A stretch of DNA of 64,000 bases, taken from contig CANNCD010000007.1 in assembly GCA_947503035.1 (NCBI GenBank), positions 52,228 through 116,227 on the forward strand, given 5' to 3'. This DNA comes from an uncultured Halocynthiibacter sp. (lineage in GTDB: Bacteria; Pseudomonadota; Alphaproteobacteria; Rhodobacterales; Rhodobacteraceae). Of this stretch, positions 1-8,586 are shown piece by piece. The notes under the pieces were generated by a model. The model was not told the origin of the DNA. It made no database searches and worked only from the letters and a program-made list of their open reading frames with translations. Positions within the stretch are counted from its first letter, which is position 1, and each line of letters opens with the position of its first letter. The translations under genes were made by a program, and so were the position numbers.

Positions 1-2
1 TG

Positions 3-548
3 CGTGATCAGCAACAGCTCTCGGATGAGGCGTTCCGTGAATTGCAGGAACAATTTGACGGCAATCAGGGGGGCGACGGCGATGATCTTGCGGACCGGCA
101 ACAGGCGCTTCGCGATGGGCTTGATGCATTGCGTGATAGCCTGCCGAATACCGAAGGCGGAGAGGCGCTTGATGGGGCGGGCAGCGCGATGGACCGTGCA
201 GAAGAGGCCCTGCGAAATGATGATCTGGCCGGCGCGATCGATGGTCAGGCCGAGGCGATTGAACAGCTTCGCGAAGGGATGCGCGGCGTGGCGAATGGCT
301 TGGCACAGGGATCGGGTCAAGACCGCGGGCCCGCCGAGGCAGGTGGTGACCCGACTGCGCGCGATCCGCTTGGGCGCGGGCAGGGCGGTCTTGGGGCCGT
401 TGGCGGCGACCGTGGGCTGTCACCGCGCACCGAGATATACAACCGCGCGCGCGAACTTATGGATGAGCTCCAGAATCGCTCGAAGGAGCAATCCCGCTCT
501 GAGGCGGAATTGCAGTATCTTGAACGCTTGCTTCAGCAGTTCGATTAA
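3..548 (+). CDS. TIGR02302/DUF4175 family protein, C-terminal part (5' end outside window)
   Basis: The frame is open from the left edge, so the gene starts upstream of the window; 181 C-terminal residues are present. They are rich in Q, E, D and G, with heptad-like stretches such as EEALRNDDLAGAIDGQAEAI, then a glycine-rich linker, and they end in a helical ELQYLERLLQQFD. This matches the tail of the large alphaproteobacterial TIGR02302/DUF4175 membrane proteins, whose N-terminal membrane segments would lie outside the window. The function of the family is unknown. The stop codon shares a TTAA tetramer with the stop of the convergent zinc-ribbon gene. The family call rests on the tail and the usual neighbourhood with ftsEX, so it is good but not certain. 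Confidence 0.75.
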   Translation, partial: RDQQQLSDEAFRELQEQFDGNQGGDGDDLADRQQALRDGLDALRDSLPNTEGGEALDGAGSAMDRAEEALRNDDLAGAIDGQAEAIEQLREGMRGVANGLAQGSGQDRGPAEAGGDPTARDPLGRGQGGLGAVGGDRGLSPRTEIYNRARELMDELQNRSKEQSRSEAELQYLERLLQQFD

Positions 549-1330
549 TTCGGAAGTTCGCCGGACAGATCAGACAGGTTGGTGATCGCGTTCTTGGCAC
601 TGCCGTCAAGCCATGTCCGGATCCCATTGACCCAATCCACATAGGCCGCAAGCGGATCAGACAGGGCAGGAACCATGCTCGAAATTTGTGGGGCAAAGAC
701 ATAAAGCGCGAGTGCGATCAAAGCGATGACAACAATCAACAAAAAGCCAGTGCGGAACCCACGACGGTTTTGGGCGCGTACCGGTTCGCTGACTTGGGCC
801 TCGGAGCGGTCCGAGGCGGCACGCAGGGTCGAATTGATCTCTTCGATATCCGGAAGAAGATCACTGCGCGAGTTGGATTTTTCCTGCTGATGTTCCTGTT
901 CGATCCCACGAAGCCGCGCAGTGCGACGCTGAACGGCGGTGTCGGCTTCCTCGAGACCTAGATCAGGCTGAGTTTCGAGGTTGGCTGTGCCCTCTTGGCG
1001 GCGGGCTTGTGTCTCAAGTTCTGCTTCTTCGCGCAGGATATCCAAGAGCGATTGATCAAGTTCGGGCGTCGCGGTGTCTTCGATGGACTGACCGACCTCG
1101 CCGTATTCGGCCAAGGTTGCGTTTTCATCAAAGTCCAGATTGGTTCTGGCCTTTTCCTGTTCCTCGTAGAACGACGCGTCACGTTCGTCTTGGGTTTCGG
1201 CAAAACCGCCCTCGGGTTCTTGAAACCATGTGTGGCCACAGCTGGCGCATTGCACGTCGCGGCCTGTGTCGGGAATAACGGACCCGTCGATTTCATACTG
1301 CGCATCGCAATTCGGGCATATTAGCCGCAT
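545..1330 (-). CDS. zinc-ribbon (MJ0042-type) single-pass membrane protein
   Basis: A 261-residue protein. Residues 1-36 form an MJ0042-type zinc ribbon with Cys at 5, 8, 28 and 31 (CPNC ... CASC). A long acidic, glutamate-rich and probably disordered region follows, with one membrane segment at about residues 195-213 (hydrophobic run ending ALYVFAPQI) and a short C-terminal tail. The topology suggests a cytoplasmic zinc domain tethered to the inner membrane. The start at 1330 is chosen because it has a GGGGGG ribosome-binding run four bases upstream and begins directly with the zinc ribbon; an ATG at 1360 is possible but less well placed. It is divergent from ftsE. Such proteins are conserved beside ftsEX in Rhodobacterales; their role is unknown. 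Confidence 0.8.
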   Translation of the reverse strand: MRLICPNCDAQYEIDGSVIPDTGRDVQCASCGHTWFQEPEGGFAETQDERDASFYEEQEKARTNLDFDENATLAEYGEVGQSIEDTATPELDQSLLDILREEAELETQARRQEGTANLETQPDLGLEEADTAVQRRTARLRGIEQEHQQEKSNSRSDLLPDIEEINSTLRAASDRSEAQVSEPVRAQNRRGFRTGFLLIVVIALIALALYVFAPQISSMVPALSDPLAAYVDWVNGIRTWLDGSAKNAITNLSDLSGELPN

Positions 1331-1490
1331 ATTGCCCCCCATTTCGGCATATCGTGCCATTGGTGTTATTGTGTCGATTTCGGAAACTGTAACAACACAT
1401 TTGAGAATTTAAAAGCATTTGCAGTGCTTTGCATTGCAAATCGCCGCGCGCTTGGGCAAAACTGCATCAGGTTGAACAAGGGGAAACGCC

Positions 1491-2162
1491 GTGATCGAGC
1501 TACAAAATGTGGCATATAGCTATGGCGGCGGAGAGCTTTTGTCGGACATGACGCTCACTCTGGCGGCTGGATCTTTCTATTTCCTTACTGGGCCATCGGG
1601 CGCGGGGAAATCGACGTTTCTGAAGCTTTGTTATATGGAATTGATCGCAAGCGCGGGGTCCGTGTCGGTGTTTGGTCAAGACGTGCGGGATTTGGATCGC
1701 GACGGTGTTGCGCTCAATCGGCGGCGCATTGGTGTCGTGCATCAGGATTGTCAGTTCCTTGAACATTTGCCCATTGCCGAGAATATTTCCCTGCCTTTGT
1801 CCGCTGCGGGGCGCGCAGGGGATGCGCAAAACCTCGATGAATTGATGGCGTGGGTCGGGTTGCGCGATAAGGCACACCGGTTGCCTGCCGAACTGTCCGG
1901 TGGCGAACGTCAACGGGCCGCCCTTGCGCGGGCATTGATCATGTCGCCCGACGTTGTTTTGGCGGATGAGCCGACAGGGAATGTCGATTGGGAAATGTCC
2001 CAACGGCTTTTGACCTTGTTGATCGAGCTGAACCGCATGGGCAAAACGATTGTGATCGCGACCCATGATTTGAACCTTATTCGGATGGCCAAGAACCAAG
2101 TGAACGCGCGGGTTCTTCGTATCGCGGACCGACGGCTTCAATTGGCTGGGGCAGGTCTATGA
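1491..2162 (+). CDS. ftsE: cell division ATP-binding protein FtsE
   Basis: ABC-type ATPase of 223 residues that pairs with FtsX at the division septum, where the complex regulates murein hydrolases. Walker A is GPSGAGKS (34-41), the signature motif is LSGGE (135-139), Walker B is VVLADE (155-160), and the H-loop is in ATHD. The start is GTG, preceded by AAGGGGA. It overlaps ftsX by ATGA, so the two are translationally coupled, and plsC follows. Length and motifs are typical of FtsE rather than of a LolD-type ATPase, and the adjoining ftsX gene settles the call. Confidence 0.93.
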   Translation: MIELQNVAYSYGGGELLSDMTLTLAAGSFYFLTGPSGAGKSTFLKLCYMELIASAGSVSVFGQDVRDLDRDGVALNRRRIGVVHQDCQFLEHLPIAENISLPLSAAGRAGDAQNLDELMAWVGLRDKAHRLPAELSGGERQRAALARALIMSPDVVLADEPTGNVDWEMSQRLLTLLIELNRMGKTIVIATHDLNLIRMAKNQVNARVLRIADRRLQLAGAGL

Positions 2163-3055
2163 GACAGATCGTCATGTCGTGGTTCCAATCCGACAGCCAA
2201 GCGGACCGCATCGTTCCGCCATCTGGATTTACGGCCAACCTGACCACATTCGCGGCGGCGGCGATGGCGTTTCTCGCGGTCTTCGCGCTGGCGCTTTCGT
2301 TTGCGACAGGGCGTTTGGCGGATCGTTGGTCGGCGGAGTTGGCGCGATCATCCACGGTGCGCATTTCTGCGCCCGAGGGGCAAATCGCCGCCCAGACACA
2401 GGCGGCCCTGAACGTGTTGAACACCACCCCCGGGGTGGCATCCGCGACGGTTCTGGGCCCTGAGGAACAGCGCGCATTGCTGGCCCCGTGGTTCGGGCCG
2501 GACCTGCCGATTGATACGCTTCCGCTTCCGCAGCTGATTGATGTTATCGAGGACGGTGACGGGTTTGATGTCGACGGCCTTCGGCTTCGGCTTTCGGCCG
2601 AGGCACCAGGGGCGGTTCTGGATGACCACACGCGTTGGCGACGTCCGTTGATCAAGGCGGCGTCGCGGCTTCGGATGTTGGGCTTTTTCTCGATCCTTCT
2701 TATTGGCCTGACCACGGCGGCGATGATCACCCTTGCGGCGAATGCGGCCCTTGCGGCCAACGCACAGGTTATCCGTGTGCTTCGTCTGGTTGGGGCGCAG
2801 GACCTTTATATCGCGCGCGCCTTTATCCGCCGTTTCGCGCAACGTGCCGGTGTCGGTGCGCTTGCGGGCGTTGTATTGGCGATGATCGGCGTGGCCCTAT
2901 TGCCCGAGGCATCGACCGCTGGCGGCTTCCTCACTGGTCTTGGGTTCCAAGGGTTTGAGTGGATATGGCCGCTGTTTATTCCAATTCTTGCCGCTGGTGT
3001 TGCCTATTGGGCGACACGTTATGCGGCGCTTCGAACCCTAAGGGGGCTTACCTAA
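2159..3055 (+). CDS. ftsX: cell division permease FtsX
   Basis: Inner-membrane partner of FtsE, 298 residues. The topology fits FtsX: a cytoplasmic N-terminus, membrane segment 1 at about 29-49, a large periplasmic domain, then three C-terminal membrane segments (near 172-192, 220-240 and 260-285). Only the general permease fold is conserved, so the call leans on topology and on the ATGA overlap with ftsE. The stop overlaps the plsC start (TAATG), which makes ftsE-ftsX-plsC one translationally coupled operon. Linking division to phospholipid synthesis by co-expression is an inference. Confidence 0.9.
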   Translation: MRQIVMSWFQSDSQADRIVPPSGFTANLTTFAAAAMAFLAVFALALSFATGRLADRWSAELARSSTVRISAPEGQIAAQTQAALNVLNTTPGVASATVLGPEEQRALLAPWFGPDLPIDTLPLPQLIDVIEDGDGFDVDGLRLRLSAEAPGAVLDDHTRWRRPLIKAASRLRMLGFFSILLIGLTTAAMITLAANAALAANAQVIRVLRLVGAQDLYIARAFIRRFAQRAGVGALAGVVLAMIGVALLPEASTAGGFLTGLGFQGFEWIWPLFIPILAAGVAYWATRYAALRTLRGLT

Positions 3056-3792
3056 TGGCCTATGCAATTCAGTGGCTGCGGTCGCTTGTGTTTATCGTGC
3101 AGATGTACGTGATGATGTTCGTTCTGGCGATTTACTATACGCCGCTCGCGATCATCTGGCGCGACTATGCGTTCCACGGCATCCATGCCTATTGCCGCTA
3201 TGTGCGGTGGTCCGCGTCTTGGATCGTCGGGCTTCGATCCGAAATCCGTGGCGAAGTGCCCAGCGACGAGGTGTTGATCGCATCTAAGCATCAGAGCTTT
3301 TTCGATGTGTTGATGATCGTGTCGGTGGCGCCGCGTCCGAAATTCATCATGAAGGCGATCCTTAAATATGCGCCAATCGTCGGGTGGTACGGTATGCGCA
3401 TCGGTAACGTCGCCGTCAGCCGCGGCAAGCGTGGCACCGCGATCAAACAGATGGTTGCCGATGTGAAGGCCGGCGTTCAAGACCCCGGTCAATTGGTGAT
3501 CTATCCCCAAGGCACCCGCGTCGCCCCCGGCGTAAAGGCGAAATACAAGGTCGGCGTTGGCGTGTTGTACGAACAAACGGGCCAAGACGTTGTGCCCGCG
3601 GCGACCAACGTTGGGGTGTTTTGGCCACGCCACGGCATTTACCGCAAACCCGGTTTGGCCGTTGTCGAATTCCTACCGCGTATCGAGGCGGGCAAGCCGC
3701 TTGATGAGTTCATGAAAGAGCTTGAGAACGTGATCGAGCCCGCCTCCGATGCCCTTATGGCCGAGGCAGGGTTCGTCGCCGACAATCAGTAG
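3055..3792 (+). CDS. plsC: 1-acyl-sn-glycerol-3-phosphate acyltransferase
   Basis: A 245-residue membrane acyltransferase that makes phosphatidic acid from lysophosphatidic acid. The N-terminal hydrophobic segment is at about 8-35. The catalytic HX4D box is HQSFFD (His79, Asp84), and the acceptor-binding motif appears as PQGTR (151-155) in place of the usual EGTR. The start is taken at the ATG that overlaps the ftsX stop (TAATG); an upstream in-frame start would lie inside ftsX. It is the last gene of the ftsEX unit and is followed by a strong hairpin terminator. Confidence 0.9.
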   Translation: MAYAIQWLRSLVFIVQMYVMMFVLAIYYTPLAIIWRDYAFHGIHAYCRYVRWSASWIVGLRSEIRGEVPSDEVLIASKHQSFFDVLMIVSVAPRPKFIMKAILKYAPIVGWYGMRIGNVAVSRGKRGTAIKQMVADVKAGVQDPGQLVIYPQGTRVAPGVKAKYKVGVGVLYEQTGQDVVPAATNVGVFWPRHGIYRKPGLAVVEFLPRIEAGKPLDEFMKELENVIEPASDALMAEAGFVADNQ

Positions 3793-3798
3793 ACACAA

Positions 3799-3828
3799 AA
3801 AAGCCCGCTGCGATAACAGCGGGCTTTT
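3799..3828. terminator. bidirectional intrinsic terminator between plsC and accA
   Basis: Perfect 12-bp stem (3799-3810 with 3817-3828) and a six-base loop CGATAA. The U-run is longer on the minus strand, so it should act best for accA, but it also ends the ftsEX-plsC transcript. Confidence 0.9.
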
Positions 3829-3831
3829 GAT

Positions 3832-4794
3832 TTAAGCAGCGAGACCTTTGGCGCCAAGTTCGAGGAACTTTTTGCGGCGCTCTTTGATCAACGCTTCGCT
3901 GTCTTTCTTGGACAACATCTTGATGTGTTTCTCGATCACCTTGCCGACGGCCTCGATGGCCTTTTGGCTGTCGCGATGCGCGCCGCCTGTTGGCTCGGGG
4001 ATGATTTCGTCGTTCACGCCCAGTTCACGAAGATCCTGCGCGGTCAAACGCATGGCTTCTGCGGCTTCGCGCATTTTCTCGGCGTCTTTCCAAAGGATGG
4101 ATGCACAGCCCTCTGGGGTGATCACAGAATAGATAGAGTGTTCAAGCATCACGACCTTGTTCGCAGCCGCAAATGCAACCGCACCGCCGGAACCACCTTC
4201 GCCGATGACGACAGAAATCAACGGAACGCCGATCTGAAGACATTTTTGCGTTGAACGGGCGATCGCCTCGGACTGGCCACGTTCCTCGGCACCCTTACCA
4301 GGGTATGCGCCAGGGGTGTCGACCAAAGTCACAACTGGGATGCCGAATTTGTCGGCCAGTTCCATCAGGCGGATCGCCTTGCGGTAGCCCTCGGGACGGG
4401 CCATGCCGAAATTGCGTTCGATGCGGGATTTGGTGTCGTTGCCCTTTTCGTGGCCGATCACCATGACGGGGGTGCCGTTCAAACGGGCAAGACCGCCCAT
4501 GATCGCGTGATCGTCGGCAAAGTTCCGGTCACCCGCAAGTGGGGTATATTCGGTGAACAACGCATCGATGTAATCTTTGCAGTGGGGGCGGTCTGGGTGA
4601 CGCGCCACCTGACATTTGCGCCACGGCGTTAGGCTGCTGTACATTTCAACCAACAGGTCGGCGGCCTTTTGGTCCAACGCCTTTGCCTCGGATTCAATAT
4701 CCATCTCATCGTTGGCCCGTGCCATCGCGCGCAGCTCTTCTGCCTTGTCTTCGATTTCCGCGAGCGGTTTCTCAAATTCGAGATAGTTTGCCAT
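3832..4794 (-). CDS. accA: acetyl-CoA carboxylase carboxyltransferase subunit alpha
   Basis: A 320-residue alpha subunit of the carboxyltransferase component that transfers CO2 from carboxybiotin to acetyl-CoA, the first committed step of fatty acid synthesis. Family landmarks include [12 protein letters not shown], the oxyanion-forming GEGGSGGA, and [15 protein letters not shown]. Length matches E. coli AccA (319). Two ATGs stand in tandem; the second (4794) is chosen because GGAG lies six bases before it. The partner accD is not in the window, as is common. The gene stands alone between a terminator and the divergent AraC-type gene. Confidence 0.97.
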   Translation of the reverse strand: MANYLEFEKPLAEIEDKAEELRAMARANDEMDIESEAKALDQKAADLLVEMYSSLTPWRKCQVARHPDRPHCKDYIDALFTEYTPLAGDRNFADDHAIMGGLARLNGTPVMVIGHEKGNDTKSRIERNFGMARPEGYRKAIRLMELADKFGIPVVTLVDTPGAYPGKGAEERGQSEAIARSTQKCLQIGVPLISVVIGEGGSGGAVAFAAANKVVMLEHSIYSVITPEGCASILWKDAEKMREAAEAMRLTAQDLRELGVNDEIIPEPTGGAHRDSQKAIEAVGKVIEKHIKMLSKKDSEALIKERRKKFLELGAKGLAA

Positions 4795-4925
4795 CATGTA
4801 CTCCAAAACGCTTGTTACCCTGTATATGACCTTGGGGAACAAGATTTGCAACGCCAAGATCAAGTCAGCAAGATTTGTTCAGCCGCCCCATGGCACACCA
4901 AATGGGAAATTGAGAGGGTGAACAC

Positions 4926-5762
4926 ATGGCAAATACCTACGAAGATCGAATGATCCGCGTTTTGGACTATATTTTCGATAATCCCACCGGTGACCTGTCA
5001 CTGGATGCCTTGGCGGATGTTGCGGCGATGTCGCGGTTCCACTGGCATCGGGTGTTTGTGGCCATGACTGGCGAAACCTGTGCCCAAGCCGTGCGCCGTG
5101 TGCGTTTGGCCCGTGGGGCGGGGATGTTGGTGCAGACCGATGACCGGATCGAGGATATCGCCAAGAATGTCGGTTATGGTTCGATCCAAGCGTTCAGTCG
5201 CGCGTTTCGTGCCGCCTATGGTGTTGCGCCCGATCAATTTCGACAGCGCGGGGACATGCGTTCCCCGCTTTTGAAACCTAATGTCGGAGACTATCCCATG
5301 TTCCCTGTTGAAATTACCCAAACCCCCGCGTGCAAATTGGTGGGGGTGCCTCACACTGGCAACTACCTTGAAATCGGTAAGGCGTTTGATCGCGTCACCG
5401 CGGTGATTGCTGCACGTAATCTATGGCCGGATGTGCGAGGTATGGGGGGATTGTATTATGACGATCCCGCCTCCGTAGACGAGGCGAGCCTGCGTAGTTT
5501 CGCGGGCCTCTATCTGGCCGACGGGGCCGCCGCGCCCGATGGGCTTGAGCTGCGCGATGCGCCGTCGGGCAAGATGGTCGTGATGCATTATAAGGGGCCC
5601 TATGCCGGGTTGGCGGCGGCCTATCAATATCTGTTTGGCGTTTGGTTGCCGCAGTCCGGCGAAGAAATTGCCGATGCCCCCGCGCTTGAGGTGTACCTCA
5701 ATAATCCACGCGATACGGCGCCGGATGAATTGCTGACGGATGTCTCCATCCAGCTTAAGTAG
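4926..5762 (+). CDS. AraC-family regulator with GyrI-like effector domain
   Basis: A 278-residue protein. Residues about 8-107 form an AraC/XylS double helix-turn-helix (LSLDALADVAAMSRFHWHRVF and the second helix pair around IEDIAKNVGYGSIQAFSRAF). Residues about 118-277 form a GyrI-like/SOUL-type ligand-binding domain. The arrangement resembles Rob- and SbmC-related regulators that respond to small hydrophobic or drug-like ligands; the ligand here is unknown. GAGAGGG lies ahead of the ATG. It converges with the racemase-like gene with an 8-nt overlap. No obvious target operon is adjacent. Confidence 0.85.
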   Translation: MANTYEDRMIRVLDYIFDNPTGDLSLDALADVAAMSRFHWHRVFVAMTGETCAQAVRRVRLARGAGMLVQTDDRIEDIAKNVGYGSIQAFSRAFRAAYGVAPDQFRQRGDMRSPLLKPNVGDYPMFPVEITQTPACKLVGVPHTGNYLEIGKAFDRVTAVIAARNLWPDVRGMGGLYYDDPASVDEASLRSFAGLYLADGAAAPDGLELRDAPSGKMVVMHYKGPYAGLAAAYQYLFGVWLPQSGEEIADAPALEVYLNNPRDTAPDELLTDVSIQLK

Positions 5763-6378
5763 CTATTCCAAGCCCTGCGCGCAGCGCCATTTCGGGTGAC
5801 GACAACACCGCGACATCCGATTTGACATATGCCGCAGCCCCCATCATCGAGGCCTGCGCCAGAACAAAGGTGCGGGCCAATGGGTGCGCGGCGGCGTGGA
5901 TATCGATTTCGGTTGCGATCATGCGGGCGAACCCATCAACGTCGCCTGCCTCAAACATCGGCCATGCATGTCCAAGGAACAACGGCACAATGGTATGTGT
6001 CGGGGCACAGTCCCGCAGCAGTCCGATGCTGGCCTCGGCCGTGCTGGTAAGGCAATAGGCCAACGTGATCGCGCCCGCTTGGGAATTCGCAAGGGTATTG
6101 GCCGCCTCCATCATCGGGCGGTCAATGCGGATCATCCCCAGATCATCGGCAATAGTCCCAAGCGACGTGCAGCTACACAAGGTCGGGCCGGTTACGGCGC
6201 CGACCTCGGAGGTGATCTCAGAACGAAGCGCATCATCCACACCGCCGGTGCGGGCGCGCGCCAGCCAGTCTTCGCGCACGACATGGGTCAGGGTCGCCGT
6301 GGGGGCGATCCGATCACGCAATGCGTCAAAGGTGGCAACGTGCACCTCGGCGGTATGGAATAACGTAAGATCAGCCAC
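5755..6378 (-). CDS. Asp/Glu racemase-like protein
   Basis: A 207-residue protein of the aspartate/glutamate/hydantoin racemase superfamily. The two cysteine neighbourhoods expected of cofactor-independent racemases are visible: CSCTSLG near residue 70 and YCLTST near residue 108. It starts with GTG, overlapping the mcl1 stop by 8 nt (GTGGCTGA), so it is translationally coupled to mcl1. Its substrate cannot be read from sequence. Because a D-amino-acid catabolic operon lies just across the intergenic region, an amino-acid racemase role is a reasonable inference, but a lyase or decarboxylase-like activity of the same fold is possible. Confidence 0.75.
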   Translation of the reverse strand: MADLTLFHTAEVHVATFDALRDRIAPTATLTHVVREDWLARARTGGVDDALRSEITSEVGAVTGPTLCSCTSLGTIADDLGMIRIDRPMMEAANTLANSQAGAITLAYCLTSTAEASIGLLRDCAPTHTIVPLFLGHAWPMFEAGDVDGFARMIATEIDIHAAAHPLARTFVLAQASMMGAAAYVKSDVAVLSSPEMALRAGLGIAT

Positions 6379-7327
6379 TGATAAGCTCCGATTGGGCCAC
6401 GATGACTTCGGCCTGTTTGATCGATGCTATATCAACCAGACGGCCTTTGTATACGGTCGCGCCTTCGCCATTGGCCTTGGCGGTTTCCATCGCGGCAAGG
6501 ATCTCGCGCGCTTCGGCGACCTGTTCGGCGGATGGGGTAAAGACCTCGTTCGCGATGCCGATCTGCTTCGGGTGGATTGCCCATTTCCCGACCATACCAA
6601 GGGTCGCAGATCGACGGGATTGTGCGCGGTATCCTTCGTCATCCGAGAAATCCCCGAACGGACCATCGACTGGCAAAATGCCGTGGGTGCGACAGGCGGC
6701 AACAATCGCGGCCTGCGCCCAGTGCCATGGATCGGACCAGTGCTGATTGCCGCCCTGCAGCATGTAGTAGTTCTCTTGCGTGCCGCCGATACCGGTGGTT
6801 TGCATCCCCATCGACGCGGCGAAATCGGCGGCGCCAAGGCTCATCGCTTCAAGGCGGGGCGAGCTGGCGGCGATTTCGTCGACATTTGCAAGGCCCGCGG
6901 CGCTCTCGATGATGACCTCAAAGCTCACTTTCTTTGTGCGCCCCTTGGCGGTTTCGATCGCGGTCACAAGGGCGTCAACGGCATAAACATCTGCGGCACA
7001 GCCGACCTTGGGGATCATGATTTGATCAAGGCGCTCGCCACATTGTTCCATCAGATCAACGACATCGCGGTACCAGTATGGCGTATCAAGGCTGTTGATC
7101 CGCACGCTCAGGTATTTGTCGCCCCACTCAACGGTGTTCACAGCCTCGATGATATTTGCGCGGGCCATGTCTTTGTCGGAGGGCGCGACGGAATCTTCGA
7201 GATCCAGGTTGATCACGTCTGCGGCGCTTGCAGCCATTTTCGCGAACAGAGCAGGGCGGGATCCCGGCCCAAACAATTGGCAGCGGTTCGGGCGTTTCGG
7301 GGGCTGTGGTTGGATGAGAAAGCTCAT
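6371..7327 (-). CDS. mcl1: L-malyl-CoA/beta-methylmalyl-CoA lyase Mcl1
   Basis: A 318-residue HpcH/HpaI-type lyase very similar along its length to the Rhodobacter Mcl1 enzyme, which reversibly condenses glyoxylate with acetyl-CoA or propionyl-CoA in the ethylmalonyl-CoA pathway. Landmarks include LFGPGSRPALF, LDLEDSVAP (41-49), Arg76, and Mg2+-ligand positions Glu141 (in EVIIESAAG) and Asp168 (in SLGAADFA). KWAIHPKQIGIANEVF lies near the C-terminus. The start has GGAGACTC upstream. It forms an operon with the racemase-like gene and diverges from dgcN. Other ethylmalonyl-CoA pathway genes are not in the window. Confidence 0.95.
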   Translation of the reverse strand: MSFLIQPQPPKRPNRCQLFGPGSRPALFAKMAASAADVINLDLEDSVAPSDKDMARANIIEAVNTVEWGDKYLSVRINSLDTPYWYRDVVDLMEQCGERLDQIMIPKVGCAADVYAVDALVTAIETAKGRTKKVSFEVIIESAAGLANVDEIAASSPRLEAMSLGAADFAASMGMQTTGIGGTQENYYMLQGGNQHWSDPWHWAQAAIVAACRTHGILPVDGPFGDFSDDEGYRAQSRRSATLGMVGKWAIHPKQIGIANEVFTPSAEQVAEAREILAAMETAKANGEGATVYKGRLVDIASIKQAEVIVAQSELISG

Positions 7328-7380
7328 GATGAGTCTCCTTGAAATTAAATTCCTAATTGGGTTGAGTTGTTGATATATTG

Positions 7381-7564
7381 TTGCGCAATGAATATCAAAT
7401 CAAATTTTGCACCTGCAGCAATTGACGATTCGTAGTGAAATTCGAGTGCGGGGTGAAATTTATTCGACTTTATTGGTAAAGTTCGGTGAATTCTTCAGAT
7501 ATTTATAAATATATGCGTAATATTCACCATCTATTTGCAAGAATATCAGGTATTCATTGCGCAA
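7381..7564. promoter_or_regulatory. divergent control region with perfect 14-bp inverted repeat
   Basis: Between mcl1 (minus) and dgcN (plus), the sequence TTGCGCAATGAATA at 7381-7394 recurs exactly inverted at 7551-7564. Each arm contains the palindrome TTGCGCAA. One arm lies 53 bp before the mcl1 start and the other 18 bp before the dgcN start. The layout suggests a common regulator acting on both divergent units; no regulator gene of these units is adjacent. The intervening DNA is AT-rich. Confidence 0.6.
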
Positions 7565-7582
7565 AATCGAAGGATTCACGCA

Positions 7583-8584
7583 ATGATCAAGACACCATAT
7601 CTTCTCTTTCTGGGCGACGCGCCCGATCAACTGGCCGTCAAAGTTGCACAAGGCATCAAAGACTGGCGTCCCGAAAACGCCGTTGGCCAATACCGTATGG
7701 ATGGCTGTCGTGCGGATGTTGGTTTGACGGACATGACCCTTGCCGAGGCCCGCGAGGCGGGTGCCGAGACGCTTGTGATTGGCGTTGCCAACCGTGGTGG
7801 TGTGATTTCCGACGTGTGGAAAGACGTGCTTCTTGAGGCACAAGAGCTTGGCTTTGATATCGCGAGCGGCCTTCATAACCTCCTGAAGGACGAGGCGGAC
7901 CTTGTTGCCAAGGCCGAGGAAACCGGCACGTCCCTGTTCGATGTGCGCATCCCGACCGAAGATTACCCCATTGCGACTGGCGTAAAACGCACCGGTAAAC
8001 GTTGCCTTGCGGTTGGCACCGACTGTTCCGTGGGCAAGATGTACACGGCCCTTGCGATGGACGCAGAGATGCGCAAACGCGGCATGAAATCCACCTTCCG
8101 TGCGACGGGCCAAACCGGCATTTTGGTCACCGGCTCTGGTGTGCCTTTGGATGCGGTGATTGCCGATTTCATGGCGGGTTCTGTTGAACACATCACCCCA
8201 AACAACGACGCGGACCACTGGGATCTGATCGAAGGTCAGGGCAGCCTGTTCCACGTGTCGTTTTCCGGTGTGACTATGGCGTTGATCCACGGCGGCCAGC
8301 CAGACGCGTTGATCCTATCGCATGAACCAACCCGCGAACACATGCGCGGCCTGCCGGATTACACCGCGCCAACCCTGCAAGAGCTGAGCGATATGGCGCT
8401 CGCGCTTGCCCGTATCGCGAACCCTGCCTGTCAGGTGGTTGGTATTTCCGTCAACACCCAACACATGTCCGAAGAAGAGGCCCTGTCATATATGGCCGGT
8501 GTCGAAGCGGAAATGGGGCTTCCGACGGTGGATCCATTCCGTCAGGGTGCAGGGCGTCTTGTGGATGCGCTGGCCGCAATCTAG
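7583..8584 (+). CDS. dgcN: D-glutamate N-acetyltransferase DgcN (DUF1611 family)
   Basis: A 333-residue DUF1611 protein. The N-terminal Rossmann-like half is followed by a P-loop-like element GTDCSVGK (145-152) in the C-terminal half. Known members named DgcN acetylate D-glutamate to N-acetyl-D-glutamate, which the neighbouring racemase DgcA converts to the L-form. The immediate neighbour here is a DgcA-type enolase-superfamily gene, three bases downstream, which supports this role over a generic DUF1611 label. The start is the ATG before IKTPYLLFLG, with AAGGA upstream; longer upstream starts run into the inverted-repeat control region. Confidence 0.85.
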   Translation: MIKTPYLLFLGDAPDQLAVKVAQGIKDWRPENAVGQYRMDGCRADVGLTDMTLAEAREAGAETLVIGVANRGGVISDVWKDVLLEAQELGFDIASGLHNLLKDEADLVAKAEETGTSLFDVRIPTEDYPIATGVKRTGKRCLAVGTDCSVGKMYTALAMDAEMRKRGMKSTFRATGQTGILVTGSGVPLDAVIADFMAGSVEHITPNNDADHWDLIEGQGSLFHVSFSGVTMALIHGGQPDALILSHEPTREHMRGLPDYTAPTLQELSDMALALARIANPACQVVGISVNTQHMSEEEALSYMAGVEAEMGLPTVDPFRQGAGRLVDALAAI

Positions 8585-8586
8585 AC

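Noticed and set aside
4..585. Open frame of 193 codons overlapping the partial DUF4175 gene
   Set aside because: It is out of frame with the coiled-coil-like reading that matches the family, and its product is an arginine/cysteine-rich shadow.
6065..7342. 425-codon frame antisense to mcl1 and the racemase-like gene
   Set aside because: mcl1 is certain on the other strand; long antisense frames are common in this GC-rich codon usage and this one has no family features.
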